From: Ornithinibacillus halotolerans
GTDB lineage: Bacteria > Bacillota > Bacilli > Bacillales > Amphibacillaceae
Assembly (NCBI RefSeq): GCF_014637405.1
Contig: NZ_BMEY01000006.1
Location: 53,357 to 117,356, forward strand
DNA: 64,000 bases
Direction: 5' to 3'
The notes below the pieces were generated by a model, which was not told where the DNA came from, did not search any database, and was given only the letters and a program-made list of their open reading frames with translations. Made by a program: the position numbers and the translations under genes. Shown piece after piece: positions 1 through 9,527 of this stretch (positions are counted from its first letter, which is position 1; each line of letters starts with the position of its first letter).

Positions 1-78
1 ATTGTTCGTAATTTACTACCTTTAATCAAGTTATGTCCCACCCTCATTATTTTAGAGGTAGACTACGAGAAAGAAGGT

Positions 79-960
79 ATGGACGTGGCGAAAAGTAAAA
101 ATTGGGGCTGGTATGCACTATTTGTTTTACCGCTTCTATTAATCTTTGTAACCGTAGTAATTGTTCCTTTTCTCATTGGAATTTTTTATTCGTTTTTTGA
201 TTGGGATGGAATTCGAGCAAATCCAATGGTATTTGTAGGAATAGAAAATTATTTAAAACTATTAGATGATGCTAGATTTATTGATTCTGCTTGGATTACG
301 ATTAAGTTTACTATTTTAGCAGTCATTTCAGTAAATATCGTAGGGCTAACCTTTGCACTACTGGTGACATCAAAGTTAAGAACAGCAAATCTTGCTCGGA
401 CGTTTGTTTTCATGCCATATTTAATTGGTGGACTATTATTAGGGTATATTTGGCAATTTGTATTTACAGATGTGTTTGCGATGGTTGGTGAAATAACTGG
501 TTTTGATAGTATCTTTTTCAATTGGCTAATGCATCCTGATTATGCATTGTATGCATTAGTAATCGTATTCACTTGGCAAATGGCTGGATATATTATGATT
601 ATTTACATTGCTGGTATTCAAAGTATTCCTGGTGAGGTCATTGAGGCATCTAAGATAGATGGAGCTAACTTATGGCAACGTATTAGAAAAATTGTTTTTC
701 CGTTATTAATGCCATCATTTACAATCAGTCTATTCTTAACCCTTTCCTTTGCATTCAAAATTTACGATACGAACCTCTCCTTAACTGGTGGTGGGCCAGC
801 AAATGCAACAGAATTATTTGCAATGAATATTTATAATGAAATCTTCGGTTATGCAAATTACGGGTATGGTCAGGCAAAAGCAATTATCTTCTTCTTAATC
901 ATTGCCATCATTTCCTTAACTCAAGTGTATATGACGAAGAAGCGGGAGGTACAAATGTAA
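79..960 (+). CDS. Sugar ABC transporter permease, MalF/UgpA type
   Basis: This is one of two membrane subunits of a binding-protein-dependent carbohydrate importer in the plasma membrane. The 293-residue protein has six hydrophobic segments and a cytoplasmic EAA-type loop (EASKIDGANLWQRI, near residue 195) that docks to the ATPase. The start is the ATG preceded by GAAAGAAGG. It is followed without a gap by the second permease, and the downstream beta-phosphoglucomutase and GH65 phosphorylase imply that the substrate is an alpha-linked disaccharide or oligosaccharide. The solute-binding protein is presumably just before the window; the ATPase is not in this cluster and may be a shared MsmX-like protein. 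The substrate itself cannot be read from the sequence. Confidence 0.93.
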   Translation: MDVAKSKNWGWYALFVLPLLLIFVTVVIVPFLIGIFYSFFDWDGIRANPMVFVGIENYLKLLDDARFIDSAWITIKFTILAVISVNIVGLTFALLVTSKLRTANLARTFVFMPYLIGGLLLGYIWQFVFTDVFAMVGEITGFDSIFFNWLMHPDYALYALVIVFTWQMAGYIMIIYIAGIQSIPGEVIEASKIDGANLWQRIRKIVFPLLMPSFTISLFLTLSFAFKIYDTNLSLTGGGPANATELFAMNIYNEIFGYANYGYGQAKAIIFFLIIAIISLTQVYMTKKREVQM

Positions 961-1796
961 TGAAAAGAGTAAAAAGACTGATTCCAGAAATATTACTCGT
1001 CTTAGTCGCATTATTTTTCTTATCTCCCATCTATATTATTATCGTAAATTCATTCAAAGATCGTCAAAGTTTGTATGAAAATGTACTCGCTTTACCGGAT
1101 TCATTTAGCTTTCAATATTATGTCGATGCAATGGATAAAATGAACTTTATGAGTGCACTTGGCAATTCACTTTATATTACAATCTTATCTGTAATTATTA
1201 TTGTTGTGTTATCTTCTATGACAGCATGGATGTTAGCAAGAACAGATAATGTGCTAAGTAGAGTTATTTTTATGGGATTTATAGCGACAATGCTTATTCC
1301 GTTCCAAACAATTATGATGCCCCTAATTCAATCCATGAACACGATTATGAGTACAACTGGTATTCCAATGTTAAATACCAGAGAAGGATTAATTTTTATG
1401 CATGTTGGCTTTAACTCAGCAATATCTGTCTTTTTATATCATGGGTTTATCAAGTCAATACCGATATCCTTAGAAGAAGCAGCAACTATTGATGGTGCAT
1501 CTAAGTTTGGGATCTTCTGGAGAATTATCTTCCCGATTTTAAAACCAATAACGGTTACAGTATTAATCATTAATGTTATTAGTATTTGGAATGATTATCT
1601 ATTACCATCATTAGTATTAACGGATAAGGGACTAAGAACAATTCCATTATCAACATTCTACTTCTTTGGAGAATTCACTATTCAATGGAACTTAGCGATG
1701 GCCGGGTTAATGCTTACCATTATTCCAATTGTGATTTTCTATGCTACAGCTCAAAGGCATATTATTAAAGGAATTGGAGAAGGAGCAGTGAAATAG
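960..1796 (+). CDS. Carbohydrate ABC transporter permease, MalG/LacG type
   Basis: This is the second membrane subunit of the sugar importer, 278 residues with six hydrophobic helices. The ATPase-contact loop is clear (EEAATIDGASKFGIFWRI, near residue 178). The ATG shares one base with the stop codon of the upstream permease, so the two are translationally coupled and certainly one operon. Family membership is secure from the paired arrangement and the EAA loop. Substrate is inferred only from the phosphorylase and mutase downstream. Confidence 0.93.
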   Translation: MKRVKRLIPEILLVLVALFFLSPIYIIIVNSFKDRQSLYENVLALPDSFSFQYYVDAMDKMNFMSALGNSLYITILSVIIIVVLSSMTAWMLARTDNVLSRVIFMGFIATMLIPFQTIMMPLIQSMNTIMSTTGIPMLNTREGLIFMHVGFNSAISVFLYHGFIKSIPISLEEAATIDGASKFGIFWRIIFPILKPITVTVLIINVISIWNDYLLPSLVLTDKGLRTIPLSTFYFFGEFTIQWNLAMAGLMLTIIPIVIFYATAQRHIIKGIGEGAVK

Positions 1797-1851
1797 AATT
1801 CAGCTTTGTGTTGGCATCATTAAGTATAGGGTTATTTAGGAGGAAGTGTAT

Positions 1852-2550
1852 ATGGGAAGATTAACAGGTCTTATGGGAGGGCTACATGGAATAGCCAACT
1901 GGGTGATGAGAATCTCAGTCATCAATATCATTTGGTTCATCATTAATTTACCAATGATCTTTATTATCGTAAGTGCGTTACAACATGAAGAGATCAGTGG
2001 AAAGGTTCTATATTCGATACCAGCCATATTGTTCATCCCTTTCCTGTTATTTCCCTCAACGATTGCAATGTTTGTAACGGCACGTGATTGGGTGATGAAG
2101 CGTGAACAAGTATCATTAATTAAAGCCTATCTCTCCTATATGAAAGATAATTATAAGCAGAGTTTTCTTTCTGGTATACTTTGGGCAGTGATATGGTTTG
2201 TTTGGTTAGTTGATATTCTATATGTCCAAAAAAGTAGTCAACTATTTACAATCATATTTCTTATTTTAGGCATTACATTGTTTGTGATGAACGTAAATTA
2301 CTTCTCCGTGCAAGCCCATTATCATATGAAATTAAAGGAACGCTTCAAAAATACATTTTTTGTAACAATTGGAAGTCCATTATTATTCTTCGGAGTTTTA
2401 GTTGTCAATTTACTATTAGTCATGATAACTATGGAAATCTGGTTCCTGTTTCCGTTTTTTTCTGGAACTATAAGTGCATGCTTATCCTTCCTAACTTTCT
2501 ACCAATTTACTAGGAAGGTAGAAAATAAAAGAGTAGGGGAAAGTGTATAG
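1852..2550 (+). CDS. DUF624 (YesL-type) membrane protein
   Basis: A 232-residue integral membrane protein with about five hydrophobic segments and an N-terminal MGRLTGLMGGLHGIANW stretch typical of the YesL/DUF624 family, which is repeatedly found next to carbohydrate ABC transporter genes in Firmicutes. Its biochemical role is not known. The start is taken at the ATG eight bases after AGGAGG (1838-1843); a GTG six bases earlier is too close to the ribosome binding site. It lies between the permeases and the LacI regulator and is probably co-transcribed with both. Confidence 0.85.
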   Translation: MGRLTGLMGGLHGIANWVMRISVINIIWFIINLPMIFIIVSALQHEEISGKVLYSIPAILFIPFLLFPSTIAMFVTARDWVMKREQVSLIKAYLSYMKDNYKQSFLSGILWAVIWFVWLVDILYVQKSSQLFTIIFLILGITLFVMNVNYFSVQAHYHMKLKERFKNTFFVTIGSPLLFFGVLVVNLLLVMITMEIWFLFPFFSGTISACLSFLTFYQFTRKVENKRVGESV

Positions 2551-2583
2551 AGGAAATAGTATAAATAGGAAGAGGTTTTGAGA

Positions 2584-3600
2584 GTGGCTACAATAAAAGA
2601 TGTTGCAGCAAAAGCAGGGGTATCCGTTAGTGTTGTTTCTAAAGCTTTTAATAATTATGCAGATGTGAATGAAAAAACAAGGCAGAGGATTTTTGCTGTT
2701 GCAGAGGAATTAAATTATAGCCCAAATATCGTGGCAAAAAATTTATCTTCCAAGAAACAACGTACAATTGGGCTTATATCATCAGGGGTTCTTAATAATA
2801 ATGAAAAAGATACGAATGCATTTGATATATTCAAAGGTGTGTATACTGCTCTTGAGGAGACTCAATATGAGTTATCTATCTTTTTAATTGACTCTCAAAA
2901 GCAAAAACAAAAGAGTTATGCTCAATTTTGCCGTGAGAGGAATATTGGTGGAACTATCTTACAAGGGATGCGAACGGATGACCCGTATTTTAAGGAACTT
3001 ATCGATACAAAGTTACCTGTAGTCTATGTTGATATTATTACTGGATTAGAGAATAAATTAATTGGAAGTGTCTCTATAGATAATAGAAAGGCAAGCTTTG
3101 AGATAGCTAGTCATTTATTAGAGCGAAATCACCGAGACATTGTCATTATGGCTGGAACGAAGGAAACCTTCGTTAATATGGAGCGCATAAAAGGAGTAGA
3201 AGAGGCCTTTTATTCTTATGGTTTAGAGTTAACTAATAGTTCAGTGCTATTTGCTAATTTCTCTGAAGAGGAAGCTTATTTGTTAGCAAAAGATTATTTG
3301 AAGAAGAAGCGGCCAACTGCATTTTTGTGCTTTAGTGATTTGATGGCATTTGGTGTCATTCGAGCTGTTACGGAAGCCGGTCTAAGCATTCCTGAAGATG
3401 TTTCTGTTACAGGTTTCGATAATCTCGTATTTAGTAATTATTCCAACCCCAAACTGACAACGGTGCAACAAGACTTTGTGGAGATTGGTAGACAGGCCGC
3501 AATTCTATTACAGAATTTAATGAATAATAAAGTAGATAAAAACCAAGTCTTTGTGGAGCATGAATTAGTATCAAGAGATAGTGTGAGAACATTGGAATAG
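2584..3600 (+). CDS. LacI family transcriptional regulator
   Basis: A sugar-responsive DNA-binding repressor of about 338 residues. The N-terminus has the family helix-turn-helix and hinge (ATIKDVAAKAGVSVSVVSKA, then ELNYSPN), followed by a periplasmic-binding-protein-like effector domain with the usual late motif VTGFDN. The GTG at 2584 gives the canonical ATIKDVA start and sits eight bases after AGGAAGAGG; the TTG two codons earlier is too close. It probably controls the operon in which it lies, in response to the imported sugar or its phosphorylated product. No operator is visible because the operon promoter lies upstream of the window. Confidence 0.93.
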   Translation: MATIKDVAAKAGVSVSVVSKAFNNYADVNEKTRQRIFAVAEELNYSPNIVAKNLSSKKQRTIGLISSGVLNNNEKDTNAFDIFKGVYTALEETQYELSIFLIDSQKQKQKSYAQFCRERNIGGTILQGMRTDDPYFKELIDTKLPVVYVDIITGLENKLIGSVSIDNRKASFEIASHLLERNHRDIVIMAGTKETFVNMERIKGVEEAFYSYGLELTNSSVLFANFSEEEAYLLAKDYLKKKRPTAFLCFSDLMAFGVIRAVTEAGLSIPEDVSVTGFDNLVFSNYSNPKLTTVQQDFVEIGRQAAILLQNLMNNKVDKNQVFVEHELVSRDSVRTLE

Positions 3601-3657
3601 TGTTAGATACCGTGTTAGAAGAATAAATAATCACTTTTAAAGGGATGGAAAGCAACG

Positions 3658-4350
3658 ATGAAAAACTACCCAAAAGCGTTTATCTTTGACTTAGATGGAG
3701 TAATCACTGATACATCAGAATTTCATTATTTAGCATGGAAAAAACTTGCAGACGAGATTGGGATAAAGATTGACAGAGAGTTTAATGAAAAGCTTAAAGG
3801 AATTAGCAGGATGGAGTCATTAGACCTTATCCTTGCCTTATCTCCGTCTAATAATAATCTTTCAGCAGATGAAAAAGAAAGACTAGCATCGAAAAAAAAT
3901 GAACACTATCAAGAGTTGATTCAATCGATTAATGCAACTAACATATTGCCGGGTATTGAAGTTCTCTTGAAAGAAATTAGAAGAAATAATATTAAAATCG
4001 CGCTTGGTTCCGCTAGTAAAAATGCTACTGAAGTCCTTAAACAGCTAGGTATTACCGAGTACTTTGACTTTGTTGTCGATGCGTCAACTGTAACAAAAGG
4101 TAAACCCGATCCTGAAACATTTACAACTGCTGCAGATCGATTACATATCCCTTATGAAGCATGCGTTGGAGTTGAAGATGCAAAAGCAGGGGTAGAAGCA
4201 ATTAATAAGGCTGAAATGTTCTCAGTAGGTGTTGGAGAAATAAAACACTTAGGGGATGCAAAGTATGTAGTTCAGGATACATCAGAGTTAGTATTTGAAG
4301 AAATTGTAAAGCGCTATAACGATTGGAATCTGCATAAAGGGGTGAGGTAG
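3658..4350 (+). CDS. pgmB: Beta-phosphoglucomutase
   Basis: A haloacid dehalogenase superfamily enzyme of 230 residues that interconverts beta-glucose 1-phosphate and glucose 6-phosphate. Visible motifs are the nucleophile/acid pair in FDLDGVITDT (Asp11 and Asp13), the GSAS motif near residue 118, the KGKPDPETF lysine region and the late GVEDAKAG acidic motif. Its stop codon is directly followed by the ATG of the GH65 phosphorylase, which releases beta-glucose 1-phosphate, so the two enzymes form one catabolic step pair feeding glycolysis. Confidence 0.93.
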   Translation: MKNYPKAFIFDLDGVITDTSEFHYLAWKKLADEIGIKIDREFNEKLKGISRMESLDLILALSPSNNNLSADEKERLASKKNEHYQELIQSINATNILPGIEVLLKEIRRNNIKIALGSASKNATEVLKQLGITEYFDFVVDASTVTKGKPDPETFTTAADRLHIPYEACVGVEDAKAGVEAINKAEMFSVGVGEIKHLGDAKYVVQDTSELVFEEIVKRYNDWNLHKGVR

Positions 4351-6621
4351 ATGACATGGACATTAACAAACTCAGCATTAGATCAAGAAAATCTATTAAT
4401 CAATGAGAGTCTCTTCTCCCTAGGAAATGGTTATCTTGGTGTAAGAGGAAATTTTGAAGAAGGATATCAAGATAATTTTAAATCGATTCGTGGTACATAT
4501 ATAAATGCATTTCACGATGAAATACAAATTAACTATGGGGAAAAACTATTCGGTTTTCCAGAGAAACAACAAAAACTTGTTAATATCATTGATGGACAGG
4601 CTGTTCAAATTTATATAGATGGAGAACGATTTTCCTTATTTTCAGGAGAAGTAATTTCCTATGAAAGGAAATTGCATATGGATAAGGGGTTTTCCGAAAG
4701 AATCATTCAATGGAAATCACCTGCTGGGAAAATAGTAAAATTCCATTTTAAGAGATTAGTATCATTTGTTACGAAAGAGTTATTTCTTATCGATTTGAAG
4801 GTTGAGCCTGTAACACCAGTTAATGAAATTAAAATTATTTCTACGATAAATGGAGATGTAACGAATTTTGTTGATAAAAACGATCCTCGTGTTGCATCTA
4901 GTCATGCAAAGCTGCTTCACGTAACTGAGGTGAAGCAAGAAGGACATATCAACATTATTAAAAGTGAAACAGAGAATACAAAGTTAGAAGTTGCATGTGC
5001 TACTACTTCGAATGTTTCAGCGTCTAACTATACATATGAAACAAATATGACCGTAAATGGTGTAGAGGAAGTCTATATCGCAAATGGTCCCACTCATTTT
5101 ACGAAGTTTAATATTTATACAGATACTTATCGACATGGACGTAGTACAGTTGAAGAAGCAATTACCATTCAAAACAGGGTAAAAGGAAAAAGTTTTGCTA
5201 CTTTGTTAGAACAACAACAACGTTATCTCAATGACTTCTGGGAAAAAGCAGATGTGAAAATTAGTGGCGATCAAGAACTTCAACAAGGTATTCGATTCAA
5301 TCTGTATCAGCTATTACAATCAGTAGGTAAAGACCCATATAGTAATATTTCTGCAAAAGGGCTGTCTGGAGAAGGGTATGAAGGACATTACTTCTGGGAT
5401 ACGGAAATCTATATATTCCCTGTTTTCTTAATGACAGATGCAAAAATAGCGAAAAATCTTTTGTTACACCGTTACTCCATTTTAGATAGTGCTCGTGAAA
5501 GGGCAAGAGAAATGGGGCATAAAAAGGGTGCACTATTTCCGTGGAGAACAATAACAGGACCAGAAAGTTCTGCTTTCTTTCCAGCTGGAACAGCACAATA
5601 TCACATAAGTGCTGATATTGCGTATAGTTTCATCCAATATTATTTAGTAACGAAAGACGAGAATTTTCTTAAAGAATATATGGCTGAAGTTTTATTTGAA
5701 ACAGCGAGATTATGGGTCGATACAGGGCATTTCTTGAATGGGGAATTTCGAATTGATAATGTAACTGGACCAGACGAGTATACGTGTATCGTTAATAATA
5801 ACTATTATACGAACGTTATGGCAAAACATAATTTACTTTGGGCAGCAAAGACATATCAGTTATTAAAGAAAAAAGACCCTTTAAGTATAGAGGAGCTTAC
5901 TGAACGTCTACAATTAACGGAAAATGAAGTAATAGAGTGGCAAGAAGCTGGCGAGAAGATGTTCTTACCATATGACGATAATCTAAAAATTACTGCACAG
6001 GATGATACGTTCCTTCAAAAAGATCGTTGGGATTTTGATAGTACGCCTAAAGAAAAATATCCATTATTGTTACATTATCATCCATTAACTTTATATCGAT
6101 ATCAAGTTTGTAAACAGGCTGATACAGTACTTGCACATTTCTTATTAGAAGATGAGCAGGATTTTGAAACAATGAAAAATTCTTATGATTATTATGAACA
6201 AGTAACAACTCATGACTCTTCCTTGTCTCACTGTGCATTCAGCATTATGGCATCCAAACTTGGCTATAAAGATAAAGCATATAATTATTTTATAGAAACA
6301 GCACGTCTAGACTTAGATAATACACATGGAAACACCAAAGACGGGCTTCACATGGCAAATATGGGTGGAACGTGGCTTGCTATTGTTTATGGTTTTGCGG
6401 GTGTTCGAGTAAAGGAAAGTGGAATATCGTTTACTCCATCCCTTCCTGAACAGTGGACATCATTAGAATTTAACGTTCAATATCAAGACAGACTGATTAA
6501 AGTAATGGTTGAGAAAGAAAAGACTACGTACACCAATCTAAACGGAGAAGGACTAGAGATAGTCCATCAAGGTGAGAAGGTATATGTAGAGAGTGGTAGT
6601 AAAATAGAATGTATGAATTAG
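4351..6621 (+). CDS. Glycoside hydrolase family 65 disaccharide phosphorylase
   Basis: A 756-residue inverting phosphorylase of the GH65 family, which cleaves an alpha-linked glucoside with phosphate to give beta-glucose 1-phosphate and free sugar. Seen in the sequence are the substrate-pocket motif GHYFWDTEIY (near residue 345), the catalytic acid in VTGPDEYT (Glu near residue 476) followed by VNNNYYTN, and the phosphate-site motif THDSSLSH (near residue 620). Length is normal for the family. The GPDEY form is more usual in trehalose-, nigerose- or kojibiose-type members than in classical maltose phosphorylases (GPNEY), so specificity is left open. It directly abuts pgmB and ends the operon. 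Confidence 0.9.
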   Translation: MTWTLTNSALDQENLLINESLFSLGNGYLGVRGNFEEGYQDNFKSIRGTYINAFHDEIQINYGEKLFGFPEKQQKLVNIIDGQAVQIYIDGERFSLFSGEVISYERKLHMDKGFSERIIQWKSPAGKIVKFHFKRLVSFVTKELFLIDLKVEPVTPVNEIKIISTINGDVTNFVDKNDPRVASSHAKLLHVTEVKQEGHINIIKSETENTKLEVACATTSNVSASNYTYETNMTVNGVEEVYIANGPTHFTKFNIYTDTYRHGRSTVEEAITIQNRVKGKSFATLLEQQQRYLNDFWEKADVKISGDQELQQGIRFNLYQLLQSVGKDPYSNISAKGLSGEGYEGHYFWDTEIYIFPVFLMTDAKIAKNLLLHRYSILDSARERAREMGHKKGALFPWRTITGPESSAFFPAGTAQYHISADIAYSFIQYYLVTKDENFLKEYMAEVLFETARLWVDTGHFLNGEFRIDNVTGPDEYTCIVNNNYYTNVMAKHNLLWAAKTYQLLKKKDPLSIEELTERLQLTENEVIEWQEAGEKMFLPYDDNLKITAQDDTFLQKDRWDFDSTPKEKYPLLLHYHPLTLYRYQVCKQADTVLAHFLLEDEQDFETMKNSYDYYEQVTTHDSSLSHCAFSIMASKLGYKDKAYNYFIETARLDLDNTHGNTKDGLHMANMGGTWLAIVYGFAGVRVKESGISFTPSLPEQWTSLEFNVQYQDRLIKVMVEKEKTTYTNLNGEGLEIVHQGEKVYVESGSKIECMN

Positions 6622-6631
6622 GAAATAAAAA

Positions 6632-6665
6632 AGAACTCATTTTGGATTTAGAATGAGTTCTTTTT
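6632..6665 (+). terminator. Rho-independent terminator of the sugar operon
   Basis: The 10-bp arms AGAACTCATT and AATGAGTTCT are followed by a run of T residues. It lies ten bases after the GH65 stop codon and marks the operon end. Confidence 0.85.
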
Positions 6666-6778
6666 CGTATTCAAAGTCAATCTATGCCTCGCGTTTCATT
6701 TTTTTGCTATAATCTATTTTAATGTCAAGTTTAATTTCCACGCAGATAGTTTATGTATGGGTAAGGGAGAATACGAGT

Positions 6779-7156
6779 ATGAAATCTAAAATAGATATAA
6801 TATTAGATGAAAAGTATATGTATTATGTTCAATCAATAAAAGATAAATTAGAAGCCCAAAGTGGATCAACATACGAAAATAATTGGTTAGAGTTTGCTTT
6901 TCAAGTGCAAAAAGGAACTACTGTGATTTTTGAAATGTATGAGTTTTTTATTCTAAACATGATTAACGAACTTGTTAGAGAATTACCTAATCACGAAATT
7001 AAACTTTTATGGTTACGAACAGATCATTTTATTTATTATGATACTGGAGATCCGCATTTTTACGCGGGTTCTGTAGAGATGGAACAAGCAGTAGTAAAAG
7101 AGATCTACTCTATCCTTAGTTCCAAAGCCGAAAGGGAAAAATTGCCGTTAGAATAG
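6779..7156 (+). CDS. Hypothetical protein
   Basis: An uncharacterised, probably cytoplasmic protein of 125 residues rich in acidic and aromatic residues, with no signal peptide or membrane segment and no motif I recognise. The ATG at 6779 is chosen because AAGGGAGA lies eight bases upstream; the longer reading frame from 6722 lacks a ribosome binding site. It stands alone between the terminator of the sugar operon and a convergent permease gene. Confidence 0.6.
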   Translation: MKSKIDIILDEKYMYYVQSIKDKLEAQSGSTYENNWLEFAFQVQKGTTVIFEMYEFFILNMINELVRELPNHEIKLLWLRTDHFIYYDTGDPHFYAGSVEMEQAVVKEIYSILSSKAEREKLPLE

Positions 7157-7221
7157 GCGCGAGGTAATAAATCTTCTTCCTTATACTATTCTATATTAAG
7201 TGAAGTAAATTAGAAGACATA

Positions 7222-7259
7222 AGAGCTCCCCACTTATAGAAAGTGGAGAGCTCCCTTTT
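7222..7259. terminator. Bidirectional terminator between convergent genes
   Basis: A GC-rich inverted repeat (GAGCTC-C-CCACTT and AAGTGG-A-GAGCTC) followed by CCCTTTT on the plus strand. It lies between the hypothetical gene and the NCS1 permease. Confidence 0.7.
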
Positions 7260-8658
7260 ATGCGATATAATCTTCTTTATCTATATCATTTGCTTCTTTT
7301 CTAACGTAATACTTTCCTTTAGTAGAAATAGAAAGAACTATGGTAATGATAGCTGCTAATAATGCAGCGAAAAAGGCTGCTGTGCTTTGTAAGAATTCTC
7401 CAATGAACCCTAAAGCAGCAATGGTACCTAGTATACATGAAATGAGTAAAGCTGTTACACCTACTGGGTTCCATTTAAATAAATTACTTTGTCTAGCTTC
7501 ATAATAACCAGGTCCAATCTTTAGTAACTTTTTGACGATTACAGCGTCTACTACTAAAATGGTAGCCCAAGTCATTAAGAATACTCCTTGGAAAGTCATT
7601 GCTAATTCTAGATGATCTACAATTCCTCCAAGCATAAGGATAATTGCAGCAACACCAGTAACTACTACCCAAAAACGTCTACCAGGTGTAAATTTAAATG
7701 CGTTTTCAAAGAAATTAGCTAATGAAAGTGATCCACTATAAACGTTTGTAATGTTAATTCTTATTTGCGTTAGCATGGTAAATAATACCCCAAAGATTCC
7801 GAGTAATAATACGATATAGACCCCTGGATTTGGTTCACCTAAACGTACACCAAACCAAATTCCTAGACCACCCATTACTCCAAAACAGAAGATTTGTGGA
7901 ATAAATCCTATAGCAAAGATACCTATTTTCATATCTTTAGGCTTTAAGAAACGAGCATAATCTGATGCAAGTAATGGGGTTAAGCCCATAATTCCATGCT
8001 GCATACCAATACATAATAATAAAGCGGTTCCGCCAGCTTGGACTCCTTCAGGCATATATGACCAAAAGTATCCATCATATTCAGACGGTGTCATGAACGC
8101 CATCACAATAGCTGCGATTAGGAACACGAAAAATAGTGGAAGAGACCATTTTTGTAGTTTGTCTAACTGTTTAATTCCGAACCAATTAAGTGGAATTACG
8201 ATTGTTCCGAAGAAGAGGATTAATGCCCATTCAGGAATGACGGGGAAGAATTCATGTACTGCAGCAACTAAAATCATACCTTCCAGTGCACAATACATTA
8301 TAAAATTAGTTGCGTAAATTAATGAAGTAAGCGATGCACCGATATAACCAAAACCACCGCCTCTGGATATTAGATTCACATTCATTCCGGACTTTGCCGA
8401 AAGATAGGCGATGAATGTACCTAATATACCAGCAACAATTATGGCATATACAGCAGAAATAATAGCGTTAATTGCGCCAAATTGAAGTGCCATTACACTT
8501 CCCATTTGGAAATAAAATATTGCTGTCGCAATTCCAAATGTAATGTTTGTAATACTAAGCCATCCCATGTTTCTTTTTTCTCTTGGTACTCTTCCTAATG
8601 AATAATCATCTCCTTTTGATTCAGAAAGATGATTTTCTGTCATATTAGTAGAATCCAA
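7258..8658 (-). CDS. NCS1 family nucleobase permease (purine/cytosine permease type)
   Basis: A plasma-membrane symporter of the nucleobase:cation symporter-1 family, about 466 residues with twelve predicted helices. Family features include the early region GWLSITNITFGIATAIFYFQ and the glycine-rich loop SRGGGFGYIGAS. I take the TTG at 8658 as start because AAAGGAG lies eight bases upstream; an in-frame ATG at 8700 lacks a ribosome binding site. The substrate could be cytosine, a purine, or a related heterocycle; no neighbouring salvage gene helps to decide. It is monocistronic. Confidence 0.85.
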   Translation of the reverse strand: MDSTNMTENHLSESKGDDYSLGRVPREKRNMGWLSITNITFGIATAIFYFQMGSVMALQFGAINAIISAVYAIIVAGILGTFIAYLSAKSGMNVNLISRGGGFGYIGASLTSLIYATNFIMYCALEGMILVAAVHEFFPVIPEWALILFFGTIVIPLNWFGIKQLDKLQKWSLPLFFVFLIAAIVMAFMTPSEYDGYFWSYMPEGVQAGGTALLLCIGMQHGIMGLTPLLASDYARFLKPKDMKIGIFAIGFIPQIFCFGVMGGLGIWFGVRLGEPNPGVYIVLLLGIFGVLFTMLTQIRINITNVYSGSLSLANFFENAFKFTPGRRFWVVVTGVAAIILMLGGIVDHLELAMTFQGVFLMTWATILVVDAVIVKKLLKIGPGYYEARQSNLFKWNPVGVTALLISCILGTIAALGFIGEFLQSTAAFFAALLAAIITIVLSISTKGKYYVRKEANDIDKEDYIA

Positions 8659-8700
8659 ATTACCATCTCCTTTGTGCAATGTTTCACATAATGTATTCAT

Positions 8701-9009
8701 AAAAACAAACCGTCAAATAACTGTTTACTTGCTTGAAACAGACAGTGACTTATTTATACTATCAGTATTTTCATCATAAAACAAACGCTATATTAGTGAA
8801 TACTTAATCATAAACGGCGAAAACTGAGTGCTGATTCGGAAATAAGCTTGTTTTTCGTAGGAATAGTTCGTTTTATGTTGTATTACTGCACCTTTTTGTA
8901 AAAAGCAAGGTTAACGGTTCATAATTTTGAATACTATGGTATATTGATTCCTAATAAGATTATTTTAAGAAAACTGCAATTAATCAATACTTGGGAAAAG
9001 GTGATTCTT
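8701..9009. other. 309-bp intergenic region between divergent genes
   Basis: This AT-rich stretch separates the permease and the Nudix gene and must contain their two promoters. I looked for a purine riboswitch fold and a PurR box and saw no convincing match, and no small gene with a ribosome binding site. Confidence 0.5.
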
Positions 9010-9438
9010 ATGTTTATTGTTAATGTGGAAGGTGCCATCTATCGAGGTGGAGAATGGCTATTAATTCGTCGCAGTGAAAAAGAAGAGCATGCAGGAGGAG
9101 CCCTTTCTTTAGTAGGGGGGAAGTGTGAAAAAGAAGGCACAACTTCTGATATTTTAGAAAGAACTTTACTCAGAGAAATATATGAAGAAGTAGGAATTGA
9201 AGTTACGATTCAACAGTATGTGAATAGCTCATCTTTTATAACAGATGCTGGTCAGCATGTCGTTGATATTGTGTTTTTGTGTCGACATAAATCAGGGGAA
9301 CCTTACGCAAAGAGTATCGATGAAGTAGATGAAGTTTTATGGATGACAACGAATGAAATAATGGATCATTCTCATTTGCCAGGTTTTATAAAGAAAAATA
9401 TTGAGCTAGCAAGTTTACTATTGAAGGAACGTTTTTGA
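9010..9438 (+). CDS. Nudix hydrolase
   Basis: A 142-residue hydrolase of nucleoside-diphosphate-linked compounds. The Nudix helix is visible as REIYEEVGIE near residues 58-67, preceded by the GGKCEKEG glycine region; the spacing between the first glycine and the helix is slightly longer than the canonical box. The ATG at 9010 follows AAAAGGTG at good spacing; the longer frame from 8944 has no ribosome binding site. The substrate is unknown. Confidence 0.85.
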   Translation: MFIVNVEGAIYRGGEWLLIRRSEKEEHAGGALSLVGGKCEKEGTTSDILERTLLREIYEEVGIEVTIQQYVNSSSFITDAGQHVVDIVFLCRHKSGEPYAKSIDEVDEVLWMTTNEIMDHSHLPGFIKKNIELASLLLKERF

Positions 9439-9527
9439 ATCGATAAATGAACAATTTGGGTGCAACTAGAAATTAGATTATAATAAGTAAAAAATGTCAC
9501 AGAAGACTTATGAGTGGGTGAAACCTA

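Noticed and set aside
8701-9009. Purine riboswitch or PurR box before the NCS1 permease
   Set aside because: I could not find the conserved purine-aptamer loops or a pair of PurR boxes in the upstream region.
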